A DNA stretch of 64,000 bases from Chersky-840 sp963794615 (lineage in GTDB: Bacteria; Actinomycetota; Acidimicrobiia; Acidimicrobiales; UBA8190): NCBI GenBank assembly GCA_963794615.1, contig CAWCEP010000008.1:1-64000 (forward strand). Reading direction: 5' to 3'. Positions 26,588 through 35,644 of this stretch are shown one piece after another. Position 1 is the first letter of the stretch, and each line of letters begins with the position of its first letter. The position numbers were made by a program, and so were the translations under genes. The notes beneath the pieces were generated by a model. The model worked only from the letters and a program-made list of their open reading frames with translations, did no database searches and had not been told where the DNA came from.

Positions 26588-27418
26588 GTGAGCCCTCTGG
26601 CGAGACCGCAGCGCGACGACGGAAGGACGCTTCGCGTCGACGAGCTGAGTGTGGGATTCGGGGGCGTCGTCGCCCTCGACCATGTCTCGATGACCGCCGC
26701 GCAGGGCGAGATCGTCGGTGTCATCGGACCCAACGGCGCCGGCAAGACCACCCTCTTCAACGTCATCTGCGGCTTCGTGCACGCCAGTTCGGGGGTCATC
26801 ACCTACGGGGGGTCGTTCTTGGAGCACCACCATCCCCACGACCTGACCAAGCTGGGGATCGCCCGAACCCTCCAAGGGGTGGGGCTCTTCGGAGGCCTGA
26901 CCGTCCTCGAGAACGTGATGGTCGGTGCGCAGAGCCGAATACATGGCGACATCGGCTCGGCATCTCTCGGACTGTGGCGCTCGAGTCGCGAGGAACGCAA
27001 GCTCGGGTCCCAAGCCCGTGGGCTCCTCGAGGAGCTCGGTGTCGGCGCCTATGCCGGCCGCTTCCCTTCCGTGTTGCCCTATTCGGTCCAGAAGCGGACG
27101 GCCCTGGCCCGGGCCCTCATGGCGGAACCGAGTCTCCTTCTCCTCGACGAGCCGGCCAGTGGGCTGTCGAACGACGAGATGGATGAGCTCGCCACGATGA
27201 TCCGGGGCCTGAGTCCCCGCATGGGCGTCCTCCTCGTCGAGCATCACATGGACCTCGTCATGTCGGTGTGCGACCGACTGGTCGTGCTGAATTTCGGGCA
27301 GGTCATCGCCGACGGGACCCCCGAGTCCGTCCGAGCGAATCCCGAGGTTGCCACCGCATACCTGGGCGACGTGGTGCACGCGGCGCCCGCCGACTCCCCG
27401 GGCCCCGACCATGCTTGA
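26588..27418 (+). CDS. livG: Branched-chain amino acid/amide ABC transporter ATPase LivG
   Basis: A 276-residue cytoplasmic ATPase of the hydrophobic amino acid transport (HAAT) family. Walker A is GPNGAGKTT, the Q-loop follows GIARTLQGVGLF, Walker B is LLLLDEPASGLS, and the H-loop lies in LLVEHHMDLVMSVCDRL, characteristic of LivG. The ABC signature is atypical: VLPYSVQKRTALARALM replaces the LSxGQ core. The GTG at 26588 gives MSPLARPQRDDGRTLR before the conserved VDELSVGFGGVVALDHVSM. It starts the livG-livF-livH-livM operon and overlaps livF by 8 bases. Substrates of such systems range from leucine to urea, amides and aromatic acids. Confidence 0.92.
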   Translation: MSPLARPQRDDGRTLRVDELSVGFGGVVALDHVSMTAAQGEIVGVIGPNGAGKTTLFNVICGFVHASSGVITYGGSFLEHHHPHDLTKLGIARTLQGVGLFGGLTVLENVMVGAQSRIHGDIGSASLGLWRSSREERKLGSQARGLLEELGVGAYAGRFPSVLPYSVQKRTALARALMAEPSLLLLDEPASGLSNDEMDELATMIRGLSPRMGVLLVEHHMDLVMSVCDRLVVLNFGQVIADGTPESVRANPEVATAYLGDVVHAAPADSPGPDHA

Positions 27419-28118
27419 GATCCAGGAGCTCTCGGTGTCCTACGGGGCCATCAATGCGCTCCGGTCTGTGACCTTGACAGCTCGACCCGGAGCCATCACG
27501 GCCATCCTGGGCGCCAACGGGGCGGGCAAGACGACGCTGCTTCGCACCATCAGCGGCCTGGTCAAGCCCCGGGGCGGGTCCATCCGGTTCTCGGGTGAGG
27601 AGCTTGTGGGCAGAGCCGTGGAAGACATCGCCCGACGCGGCGTCGCCCATGTCCCTGAGGGCCGGGGCGTCATCGCCGAGCTGACGGTGGAGGAGAACCT
27701 CCGGCTCGCCACCCTGTGGAGCATGGGCCGTCGAGAGCGACCCGGGGCCATCGAGGCCATGTTCGAGCTCTTTCCCCGCCTCAGCGGCTTTCGTCGCCGT
27801 CACGCCTCGACGCTCTCGGGCGGCGAACGCCAGATGTTGGTCATCGGCCGGGCCCTCATCTCGCGCCCCAAGCTGCTCCTGCTCGACGAGCCGTCGCTGG
27901 GTTTGGCGCCACTCGTGACGGCCCAGCTCATGGCCCTCCTTCGGGACCACACCGAAGGAACCGACATGACAGTGGTCCTGGTGGAGCAAAACGCGCGCAG
28001 TGCGCTTTCGGTCTCTCAGCGGGCGGTCGTACTCAACCTCGGCGAGGTGGTGGTGAGCGACGAAGCGGCGACCGTCGCCGCTGACAGCGAGCTCCGCCAC
28101 CACTATCTCGGGTTCTAG
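27411..28118 (+). CDS. livF: Branched-chain amino acid/amide ABC transporter ATPase LivF
   Basis: A 235-residue ATPase and partner of LivG. Walker A is GANGAGKTT, the signature is LSGGERQMLVIGRAL (canonical LSGG), Walker B is LLLLDEPSLGLAP, and the segment VPEGRGVIAELTVEENLRLA is the LivF hallmark. The ATG at 27411 overlaps the end of livG by 8 bases and starts directly with the conserved LEIQELSVSYGAINAL. Together LivG and LivF form the nucleotide-binding heterodimer under the LivH/LivM channel; the canonical signature here contrasts with the altered one in LivG, implying asymmetric ATP sites. Confidence 0.94.
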   Translation: MLEIQELSVSYGAINALRSVTLTARPGAITAILGANGAGKTTLLRTISGLVKPRGGSIRFSGEELVGRAVEDIARRGVAHVPEGRGVIAELTVEENLRLATLWSMGRRERPGAIEAMFELFPRLSGFRRRHASTLSGGERQMLVIGRALISRPKLLLLDEPSLGLAPLVTAQLMALLRDHTEGTDMTVVLVEQNARSALSVSQRAVVLNLGEVVVSDEAATVAADSELRHHYLGF

Positions 28119-28127
28119 CGCAGACCG

Positions 28128-29006
28128 ATGGGACTCTTCGTCAACATCACGCTCGACGGGATCGCCAACGGGATGATCTTCGCCGCGTTGGCCCTGGCGT
28201 TGGTCCTGATCTTCCGGGCCACGCGCATCGTCAACTTCGCCCAGGGAGCCATGGGGATGATGACGACGTTCATCGCCTCGAGCCTTCTCGATCGGGGTGT
28301 GGGGTACTGGTGGGCATTCCTGGCCGTCCTCGCCGTCGGGTTCGTCATGGGAGGGCTCGTCGAGCGCGTCCTCATTCGTCCCCTCCAGGGGAAGTCGGAG
28401 CTCAATCCGGTGATCGTCACCATCGGGTTGCTGGTGGTGCTGGAGGGCGTCGCCGGAACCGTCTACGGCAACGCCAGTCGGGGCTTTCCCGCTGCGTACT
28501 CCCAAAGCGGGCTCACGGTCGGGCACACCAAGATCGCCTTCTCACATTTCGACGTCTTCATCTTGGTGTCGGTCCTGGTGCTGATGACCGCCACGTTGGT
28601 GCTCTTCCGGGCGACCTCGCTCGGCCTCCGCATGCGAGCGTCCGCGTTCGCCGGGGAGATCTCGAGGCTCCTCGGCGTCCGGGTCGGCCTGTTACTCACC
28701 CTGGGTTGGGCGCTGGCCGGCGTGGCCGGATCGTTGGCCGGTCTCCTGGTCGCTCCGACGAGCTCGTTCGGGCCCTATTACATGGACCTCGTGCTGGTCT
28801 ACGCCTTCACCGCCGCGGTGATCGGGGGGCTCGAGAGTCCTGTCGGCGCGCTGATCGGAGGGCTCATCACCGGGCTGGCCATCTCCTACGTGGGCGGATA
28901 CCTGGGTTCGGGCCTCCAACCCCTGGGCGCCCTGGTCCTGCTCATGGTGGCGCTCATGGCCAGGCCCGAAGGGATCTTCGCCCGACCGCCCGCCCGGAGA
29001 GTGTGA
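28128..29006 (+). CDS. livH: Branched-chain amino acid/amide ABC transporter permease LivH
   Basis: A 292-residue integral membrane permease with about eight hydrophobic helices. The N-terminal GIANGMIFAALALALVLIFR and RIVNFAQGAMGMM are the LivH family signature, and GESPVG-like AVIGGLESPVGALIGG near the C-terminus is the coupling region. It starts nine bases after livF and its stop overlaps the ATG of livM (TGATG). The protein forms half of the translocation pore with LivM. Confidence 0.94.
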   Translation: MGLFVNITLDGIANGMIFAALALALVLIFRATRIVNFAQGAMGMMTTFIASSLLDRGVGYWWAFLAVLAVGFVMGGLVERVLIRPLQGKSELNPVIVTIGLLVVLEGVAGTVYGNASRGFPAAYSQSGLTVGHTKIAFSHFDVFILVSVLVLMTATLVLFRATSLGLRMRASAFAGEISRLLGVRVGLLLTLGWALAGVAGSLAGLLVAPTSSFGPYYMDLVLVYAFTAAVIGGLESPVGALIGGLITGLAISYVGGYLGSGLQPLGALVLLMVALMARPEGIFARPPARRV

Positions 29007-30124
29007 TGACGGTGCCGCCGTCCCCGAGACACGCGGCGGGTCGGGCGCGGTGGGTCCGCTGGCTCCGGTTGCCGACGCAGCCGCTCGCCCGCCACGCCGG
29101 CCTGGCCGTGGTCGGCGCCGCCATCCTCTACCTGATCACTTCGTCGTTGAGCCCCTACAACGATTTCGAAGTCGGCGAGATCGCCCTGTACGTGATCGCT
29201 TTGGCCGGCCTGAGCCTCCTGACGGGGTTGAACGGCCAGATCTCCCTCGGTCACGGCGCGTTCATGGCTGTGGGCGCCTACGCGGCGGCGTTGCTCATGA
29301 CCCACACCCATCTCAACTTCGTTGTCGAGCTGCTGGCGTCGATCGGCGCGGCCGGCATCTTGGGGCTCGTCATCGGGATTCCGGCTACCCGGCTGAAAGG
29401 CCCGTACCTGGCCGGGATGACCCTGCTCCTGGCACTGGCCCTTCCGCCTATCGCCGACAAGTGGAGCACCACGTTCGGCGGCGATCAGGGACTGACCACC
29501 ACCGTCCCGACCGCGCCCGGGACGGTCAATCCCGAAGAGTGGCTGGCTTGGATCCAGATCATCGGTGCCCTGGTCGTCCTCGTCCTGTTGGCCAATCTTC
29601 TCCGGAGCCGGTTCGGACGGTCGTTTCGCGCCGTCCGTGACGATGAGATCGCCGCCTCCCTGGCCGGGATCCACGTGGCGCGCACCAAGGTCATCGCCTT
29701 CGTGATCAGCGCGGCGTGTGCCGGGCTGGCCGGTGCCTTTCTGGGGCTGTCCACCGGCGTGGTCAACACGGGAGAATTCCCCCTCACCCTCTCCATCCAA
29801 TTGCTCGCCGCCATGGTGCTCGGGGGCACGGGCACGCTGATGGGGATGTGGTGGGGAGCGGTCCTCCTGGTCTATCTCCCCCAGTGGTCGACGTCGCTGT
29901 CGGGTGATTTCAACCTCGGCAGCGGAGCGAGCGCGTATCTCGCCACCATCATCTTCGGCGTCGTCCTGATCGTCGTCATGATCGCAGCCCCCACCGGCAT
30001 CCAAGGCGGCCTACGGTGGGGCTGGGGACGGCTCTCGGTCCTCGGTTCGAGACCGCGTCTGGGCCCGCCGTCGGTGCCCGCCCGTCCCGACGAATTGCAC
30101 CTTTCCCGATCAGGTGAGAACTAG
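29006..30124 (+). CDS. livM: Branched-chain amino acid/amide ABC transporter permease LivM
   Basis: A 372-residue permease partner of LivH, with the LivM signature LTGLNGQISLGHGAFMAVGA and GIPATRLKGPYLAGMTL, followed by FRAVRDDEIAASLAGI (cytoplasmic coupling helix) and AMVLGGTGTLMGMWWG. Around ten transmembrane helices are visible. ATG 29006 overlaps the livH stop by one base, so translation is coupled. A 38-base gap separates it from the substrate-binding lipoprotein gene, giving a complete five-gene transporter. Confidence 0.94.
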   Translation: MTVPPSPRHAAGRARWVRWLRLPTQPLARHAGLAVVGAAILYLITSSLSPYNDFEVGEIALYVIALAGLSLLTGLNGQISLGHGAFMAVGAYAAALLMTHTHLNFVVELLASIGAAGILGLVIGIPATRLKGPYLAGMTLLLALALPPIADKWSTTFGGDQGLTTTVPTAPGTVNPEEWLAWIQIIGALVVLVLLANLLRSRFGRSFRAVRDDEIAASLAGIHVARTKVIAFVISAACAGLAGAFLGLSTGVVNTGEFPLTLSIQLLAAMVLGGTGTLMGMWWGAVLLVYLPQWSTSLSGDFNLGSGASAYLATIIFGVVLIVVMIAAPTGIQGGLRWGWGRLSVLGSRPRLGPPSVPARPDELHLSRSGEN

Positions 30125-30162
30125 CGAATAGTCGTGAATACGCCATGAGAAAGGGAGAAACG

Positions 30163-31577
30163 ATGAGACATAGCATGCACACCTCGATGAGCAGATACGG
30201 GCGGGCGCTGCTGACCGGCGCCCTCGGTGTCGCCCTGGGGGCCACGACGTTGGCGGCGTGCAGCTCGTCGCCCAAGGCGACGACGACAACGACCGCGTCG
30301 AATGTGCCGGGCGTGACCGCCACCAGCATCAACATCGGTGCCACCGTGCCGCTCACGGGACCGGCCGCCCCCGGGTACGACGAGATCGCCCCGGCCATGA
30401 ACGCCGTGTTCAGCTGGGTGAATGCGCACGGAGGCGTCGACGGTCGCAAGATCGACTACACCTATCTCGACGACGGCTACAACCCCGCCAACACCGCGTC
30501 GCTCACCCGAAAGCTGGTGCTCCAGGACAACGTCTTCGCCGACGTCGGGTCGTTGGGAACTCCGACCCAGACGGCCGTCCAAGGGTTCCTGAACGCCCAG
30601 AAGGTCCCACAGCTCTTCATCGAATCCGGGTGCAACTGCTGGAGTGATCCCCGCTATCCCTACAGCTCGGGGTGGCAGCCCCCGTACACCGTCGAGGGCA
30701 AGATCCTCGGGAGCTATATCAAGGCCAACTTCGCGGGCAAGAAGGTCGGGTACCTGTACCAGGGTGACGAGTTCGGCAACGACTTCGTGAAGGGCCTCGA
30801 CATGGAGATCCCCTCGGCGTCGGTCGTGTCCCGTCAGAACTATGACGCCGCCACGCTGGCCGGTCCTCTGTCCAACCAGATCGCCGCGCTCAAGGCGGCG
30901 GGGGCCCAGGTCGTCGCCATGGCCACGATCCCGGCGGCAACGGCGCTGGCCATGCTTCCCGCCGCCGCGATCGGGTACTTCCCGCAGTACGTCATCTCCA
31001 ACGTCGGTGCCGACACCCCGACGGTCGGGCCCCTGCTGTCCTCGTTCACCTCGAAGGGTGGGGGAGCGCGGCACAAGCCAAGGCGGCGACCGGCCTGTTG
31101 AACGGGGTGGTTACCGATGCGTACTTCGCGCCTGAGGCGGACGTCTCCAATCCATGGGTCCAGGTCGAGAAGAAGCTCCTCCAGGACTACGCACCCACGC
31201 TCTATGCCAAGTCGGGACTCGACGGCAATACCCAGTACGGCATCGCCCTGGCCTACACCTTCGTGCAGGCGCTGCAGGCCGCCGGAAAGGACCTGACACG
31301 AGCGGGACTGCTGGCGGCCATCGCCGCCTCGGGCAAGCACTTCGTCACCCCGGGATTCGTTCCCCTGTCCTACTCGAGCACCGTGCACTTCGGATTCCAA
31401 GGGTCCGAGGTCATCAAGCTCAGCAGCACGGCTGCGCCCGCCGTGACGCCCACGGGGAGCTGGATCGGGAGCACACCGGTCACGCCGGTCGAAGTCACCG
31501 ACATCGGATCGGCCCCGGTCACGAAGTACACGGGGCCGACCTCGACACCACCCAACAGCTTGGTCTCGACCTCGTAA
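30163..31577 (+). CDS. Branched-chain amino acid/amide ABC substrate-binding lipoprotein, one frameshift
   Basis: The solute receptor (LivK-type) for the transporter. ATG 30163 is chosen over 30145 because AGGGAGA precedes it. The signal ends in the lipobox TLAAC, followed by a Thr-rich linker. The periplasmic-binding fold then starts INIGATVPLTGPAAPGYDEI with WVNAHGGVDGRKIDYTYLDD, both typical of the family. One frame change at the G-rich run near 31065 separates the last 160 residues; reading GSAAQAKAATGLLNGVVTDA restores continuity to ALAYTFVQALQAAGKDLT. About 470 residues in total. The change is likely an indel in a homopolymer-like stretch rather than decay. Confidence 0.88.
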
Positions 31578-31611
31578 CCGCCTCCCCGGTGGAGAAGGAC
31601 CGTTTGCCTGT

Positions 31612-31649
31612 CGCCGATGGCGGGGGTGTCACCACCTCCGCCATCGGCG
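31612..31649. terminator. Bidirectional terminator hairpin after the liv operon
   Basis: A perfect 12-bp inverted repeat (CGCCGATGGCGG at 31612-31623, complement at 31638-31649) with a 14-base loop sits between the convergent substrate-binding and dienelactone-hydrolase genes. No long T-run is present, as is common in GC-rich actinobacteria. Confidence 0.65.
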
Positions 31650-31652
31650 CGC

Positions 31653-32442
31653 TCACGACACCTGCAGACGGTCCTTGAAGAAGTCGAGGACCTGGTCCAA
31701 TGCGGCGCGGGTCGCGGAGCCATCGCGGTCGTCGAGGTGCTCGGTCAGCACCGAGTGGGCGTTCTTGGGATGCCCATCGGGATTGCCGGCCGACGAATCG
31801 AGCTCCACGGCGATGAAGCCGTCGCCCAACTCCCGGCGCAGCGTCTCGAACCGCGACGCAAAGCAGAACGGGTCGTGCGAGAATCGCAGTCCGAGCACGC
31901 ATGACCCCTCGGCGACCCGCGCCTTGACCTTGGCGAGGTCGGCATCGGAGATCCCGATGTCGGCCTTGTGCCGCTTCGAGATCGGGAAAGGGCAAGGAAG
32001 GCTGGCTCAACACCGGGGCCACGACGGTGTCGTCGACCATCATCGCCAGCGCGAAACCACCCGTGAAGCACATGCCCACGGCGCCCACGCCCGGGCCGCC
32101 GCAGCGCTCGTGCTCGTGGGCGGCGAGCGCCCGCAGCCACATCGTGACCGGACTCGTCTTCTTGAGGGCCCACACGGAGAACTCCCGCGAGACACAGGCC
32201 GGGCCGAGGCTGCGAAGCACGGTGGAGACAGACGACGGCGCACCGGGAACGCCGAAGAGGTGCGGGAGCACCGCCGTGCACCCCAAGGCCGCCACCTTGC
32301 GCCCGAACCCGGCTACACCGGGGGTGATCCCGGGGATCTCGGCGATGACGATCACGGCCGGGCCCGATCCCAGACGGAAGACATCCCGGGTCTTGCCCAA
32401 GGCAGAGAACTCCTCCTTGGTGAAGTCGTCCAAGGCGTCCAT
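31653..32442 (-). CDS. Dienelactone hydrolase family protein, one frameshift
   Basis: An alpha/beta hydrolase of the dienelactone hydrolase (carboxymethylenebutenolidase) type. FRLGSGPAVIVIAEIPGITP and FGRKVAALGCTAVLPHLFG form the N-terminal half, and GAVGMCFTGGFALAMMVDD holds the catalytic cysteine (GxCxGG). The second half is in another frame after about 31990 and reads ISKRHKADIGISDADLAKVK, LGLRFSHDPFCFASRFETL and DGHPKNAHSVLTEHLDD, with the family histidine in the last segment. ATG 32442 follows GGAGACCAG. These enzymes open lactone rings in aromatic breakdown, but many relatives have other substrates. Total length is about 263 residues. Confidence 0.8.
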
Positions 32443-32560
32443 CACCTGGTCTCCGATCGTCCGTCGTCGGGTTCGGTCGTCATGCGGCTGAGGAGCTTAC
32501 GGTGGTCGGCGTCGTGGCGCCGACATCGACAAGCTGTTCGACCGGGGCGGCATATCCGTT

Positions 32561-34681
32561 CTACGTCGTCCACGTGATGACGTGGTCGCCGGAGCCGAGT
32601 CCACTGACCACCATGCGACGGCTCTTGTCGTCCCAGTGGACGTCGGTGCCGTGGCTCCCGTTCCTCCACCCGACGTGGCCGTCGACGACCACGGTCCCGT
32701 GGTCAGGGACGGGTAGGTCGACCGCCCCGGTGGTGCCAACGGGAGAGGACACCGCCAGGGTGTAGCCGCGTCGCGCCGTGTCGGTCCCCGTCCACCGCCA
32801 CCACGCCGAGAGGGATCCTTCAGGAGTGGGGACACGTCCTTGGACCCATGTCAACGTGGCGCCGTGGGGTTCGATCCGCCACGATCGGAAGCCAGGGGTG
32901 ACCGGCTCGACGCCGAGGACGTAGCGCTGCAACAGCGCCCCGACACCCGACGCCCATCGATGCACCACCGAGTCGTGTTGGGAACCGAGCTCGTAGGCAG
33001 GCGTCCCGTCATAGCGTGACGCCTCGTAGAACGTCGACGGTCCGAGGCGCAACATGGTGCCCCAGGCGCGGTCGATGAGATCGATGCCGGCCGCATCCTC
33101 ACCAGCGGTGAAGTCGGCCTGCACTTCGAACGCCTCCGCCCAGGGGACGAGGGCGTAGTTGTAGTCGTACTGCTTGGAGAAGTCGTCGGGATCCGATCCC
33201 ATGCCCCAGGCCCAGCCCCACTGCGTATAGGGAGCACTCCAGTCCGCGACGTCGAGGTCGGTGTCCCCGGGCAGGAAGGGCCGGTCGAAGTCGGTCGAGC
33301 CGGCCGGGTTGGTCGCCCCCCAGGTCCCCGTGGTGTTGAAGATACGGTCGTTGTGGCCGTGGAGGTAGGCCAGGATGCGTTGCGCCTGCCCCACCGTGGC
33401 GAGGCCGTAGACCACCGCCATGGAGTTCCCCGCCTCGTCGACGTGGGTCGACCCCACGTAGTCCACGAACACGCCTCGGGCCGGACTCCACAGGAATCGG
33501 TCGACGGCGTCGCGCAGCAGCACCGCCTTGTGCCGGCAGAGGGCGGCTGCGCCCCGGTCGTGTCTGGCATCGGCCAACTCGGCCATGCCCAGAAAGCCCG
33601 CGTAGTCCCACATCTGGTTCTCCAGGGACGCGTCGTCGGGCTTGGCCGGGTTCTGCGGGCTCGGGGGCACGGGGAGGACGTTGTTGCGATACAACCCGTC
33701 GGGCTCCGCCTGGGCCGAGACCACGGAGGACTCGTGCTCCTCGAGCCCGGCATAGAATTTCGTCAAGATCGTCGGGTCGGCGTAGAACGAGTACAGGGAT
33801 CCGAGATCACGTTCGGTAAACCCGTTCTGGTCAGCGACGTCGTCCGACGAGGAGACAACAAAGGTCCCCGGAGCCGTCTGGGCAGCTTGATACGAGCGCA
33901 TCGCCACGGGGAGGGCCGCACCACCGAAGGCGTAGTAGGCGGTGTCGTCGGCCGAGGAGTCGTACCACAACCACAGCGAGCGGTCCCGCTCCGGGCCGTC
34001 GAAGAACTCGTAGCCGACGCCGGGCGACGTCGACATCATCGACAATTGCATGGTCGAGGCGGCCGAGTACCAGATGCGGGTGAGCTCGGTGTCCGAAGCC
34101 AGGAACGCTCCGGGCATGGTGGCGTCGGGAACGGGGAACGTGGCCGGGGGGCGATTCGGATCGGATTCGAATCGAAATCCGACCACGTCGATGGGCACAT
34201 GGGCGGGGAGCTCCACGAACCGGGCCACGTACCACTGCCCGTCCGACAACGTGAGCGCACCGGTCTCCCCCGGGCTCACCGTCCGGAAGAAGCCCGGGAA
34301 GTCGCTGACCGGATCCGCCCTCGCCCCCGGTCGGGTGTAGATGCCGGCGACGACGTGCCCGAAGTCCACGATCGTCGGTCTCGGCAGGGTCACGCTCCGG
34401 CCATCCTTCGCCCGCAGGGCGGCGACGATCCGGGCCGAGTCCGGGAGCGCCTTCCCGGCGGCGTCGACCGCGGCGACGGGGGTCACGAGCGTGCCCGGAA
34501 CCTCCGACAGCGAGGTCTGGTCGATGTAGTGATACTCGGTCGTCCCGGCCCGTTGCGCCGGCGATTCGGGCAGGACCACCCCGCCGGGGGAGCCGGTCAG
34601 GGCGAACGCCACCACACCACAGACGACGACGCCGATCAGGACCAGGGCCAAGCCCAAGTGGCGACGCGCCCGCCGACGCAC
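32561..34681 (-). CDS. Exported alpha-L-rhamnosidase-like (GH78-type) six-hairpin glycosidase
   Basis: A 706-residue protein with an N-terminal anchor or signal helix (HLGLALVLIGVVVCGVVAFA). A beta-sandwich region is followed by an (alpha/alpha)6 barrel in which SMMSTSPGVGYEFFDGPERD and RSLWLWYDSSADD are the acidic, substrate-facing segments, and FDRPFLPGDTDLDVADWSAP lies near the cleft. The C-terminus GVEPVTPGFRSWRIEPHGAT is the typical GH78 C-terminal sandwich. Catalytic residues are inferred, not proven. GTG 34681 starts one base after the stop of the PhyH dioxygenase, so the two are one transcription unit. A role in removing rhamnose-like residues from external glycans is the best guess. 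Confidence 0.72.
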   Translation of the reverse strand: MRRRARRHLGLALVLIGVVVCGVVAFALTGSPGGVVLPESPAQRAGTTEYHYIDQTSLSEVPGTLVTPVAAVDAAGKALPDSARIVAALRAKDGRSVTLPRPTIVDFGHVVAGIYTRPGARADPVSDFPGFFRTVSPGETGALTLSDGQWYVARFVELPAHVPIDVVGFRFESDPNRPPATFPVPDATMPGAFLASDTELTRIWYSAASTMQLSMMSTSPGVGYEFFDGPERDRSLWLWYDSSADDTAYYAFGGAALPVAMRSYQAAQTAPGTFVVSSSDDVADQNGFTERDLGSLYSFYADPTILTKFYAGLEEHESSVVSAQAEPDGLYRNNVLPVPPSPQNPAKPDDASLENQMWDYAGFLGMAELADARHDRGAAALCRHKAVLLRDAVDRFLWSPARGVFVDYVGSTHVDEAGNSMAVVYGLATVGQAQRILAYLHGHNDRIFNTTGTWGATNPAGSTDFDRPFLPGDTDLDVADWSAPYTQWGWAWGMGSDPDDFSKQYDYNYALVPWAEAFEVQADFTAGEDAAGIDLIDRAWGTMLRLGPSTFYEASRYDGTPAYELGSQHDSVVHRWASGVGALLQRYVLGVEPVTPGFRSWRIEPHGATLTWVQGRVPTPEGSLSAWWRWTGTDTARRGYTLAVSSPVGTTGAVDLPVPDHGTVVVDGHVGWRNGSHGTDVHWDDKSRRMVVSGLGSGDHVITWTT

Positions 34682-34682
34682 G

Positions 34683-35561
34683 TTATCGATCGGAACGATC
34701 AGTCCGTCGATACGGGGTCATGTCCATCCCGGGATAGCGAAGGGAAACGTCGGCCACGGTCTGCTCGTTCCAATAGGGGTCCCCGGGCCTCGGGAACCCG
34801 AAGAGGTCACGCTCGCGCACGGTGCAGCGCGGCATGAGCTTGGCCCAACGCTGGGGAGCCTGCTTGGGCCACGCCATCTTCCCGCCCCACGTGGTGCCCC
34901 GGGCCTGGTAGTCGACCAGTAGCGAGAAACGGGACCGTGCGACCCCGGTCAGGTCCGAGCCCCGGTGGAGGATGTCGGTCCGGTACACGAGGAGGCTCCC
35001 GGCCGGTCCGGTGGCCGACACCTCCTCGTCGGCGAGGGCGCCGAACTCGATGTACAGCGGCGTGAACGGGACGCGCTTGCCGCGGTCGTAGGGAACGATC
35101 CGGGTGGGACCGTCGACGTCGGTGACGTCGGAGAGGAAGATGAAGGTGGTCAATTGCTGGTACCCGCCGTCGAGACGGGGCACCACGAGGCTGTGGCTGC
35201 CGTAGTCACGGTGCAGGGGCTGGTCGTAGTTGCTCGCTCCGGAGTACTTGGCCCAGAGCTCGACCTTGTAGAGGTGCAGCTCGGGGGTGCCGAGGTATCG
35301 CTCGGCCGCGTCGACCAGGTCAGGATGGAAGGCGAGGCGGTTGAGGTCCCACGACCGGTAGGGGTACTCCTCGACACCGGCGAACTGGCCCGCGCCGTAG
35401 TGCGCGTAGCGGGCAGGATCGGCGAAATAGTCGTCGGGCGTCGGGAAATGCAGCCACAGGGCCTGGCGTGCCGCCGCCAACTCCTCAGGGTTCAGGAATC
35501 CTTCCATGAGCGCGAACCCCTGCTCGCGGACCTCGTCGAGGATCGTGTCCGGTACCCGCAC
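34683..35561 (-). CDS. Phytanoyl-CoA dioxygenase (PhyH) family protein
   Basis: A 292-residue Fe(II)/2-oxoglutarate dioxygenase. The facial triad is visible as HRDYGSH (HxD) and the distal histidine in YRTDILHRGSDLTGVARSRF, whose arginine would hold 2-oxoglutarate. DVTDVDGPTRIVPYDRGKRV is the usual loop between them. PhyH proteins hydroxylate diverse small molecules or lipids. Its stop lies one base before the start of the GH78-like glycosidase. That coupling suggests a modified-sugar or glycolipid substrate, which is inference. The GTG at 35561 follows a GGAG. Confidence 0.9.
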   Translation of the reverse strand: MRVPDTILDEVREQGFALMEGFLNPEELAAARQALWLHFPTPDDYFADPARYAHYGAGQFAGVEEYPYRSWDLNRLAFHPDLVDAAERYLGTPELHLYKVELWAKYSGASNYDQPLHRDYGSHSLVVPRLDGGYQQLTTFIFLSDVTDVDGPTRIVPYDRGKRVPFTPLYIEFGALADEEVSATGPAGSLLVYRTDILHRGSDLTGVARSRFSLLVDYQARGTTWGGKMAWPKQAPQRWAKLMPRCTVRERDLFGFPRPGDPYWNEQTVADVSLRYPGMDMTPYRRTDRSDR

Positions 35562-35644
35562 CGCTCCGCACAGTACGCCAGCGTCCCCTCGACCGCCCTT
35601 CGGCGCACCGACCCCGGCGGGACACGAACGCGTACGCTGCGGAG

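Noticed and set aside
33353..34837. 494-residue plus-strand open frame
   Set aside because: It is antisense to the GH78-like gene, which has clear family motifs and a signal peptide.
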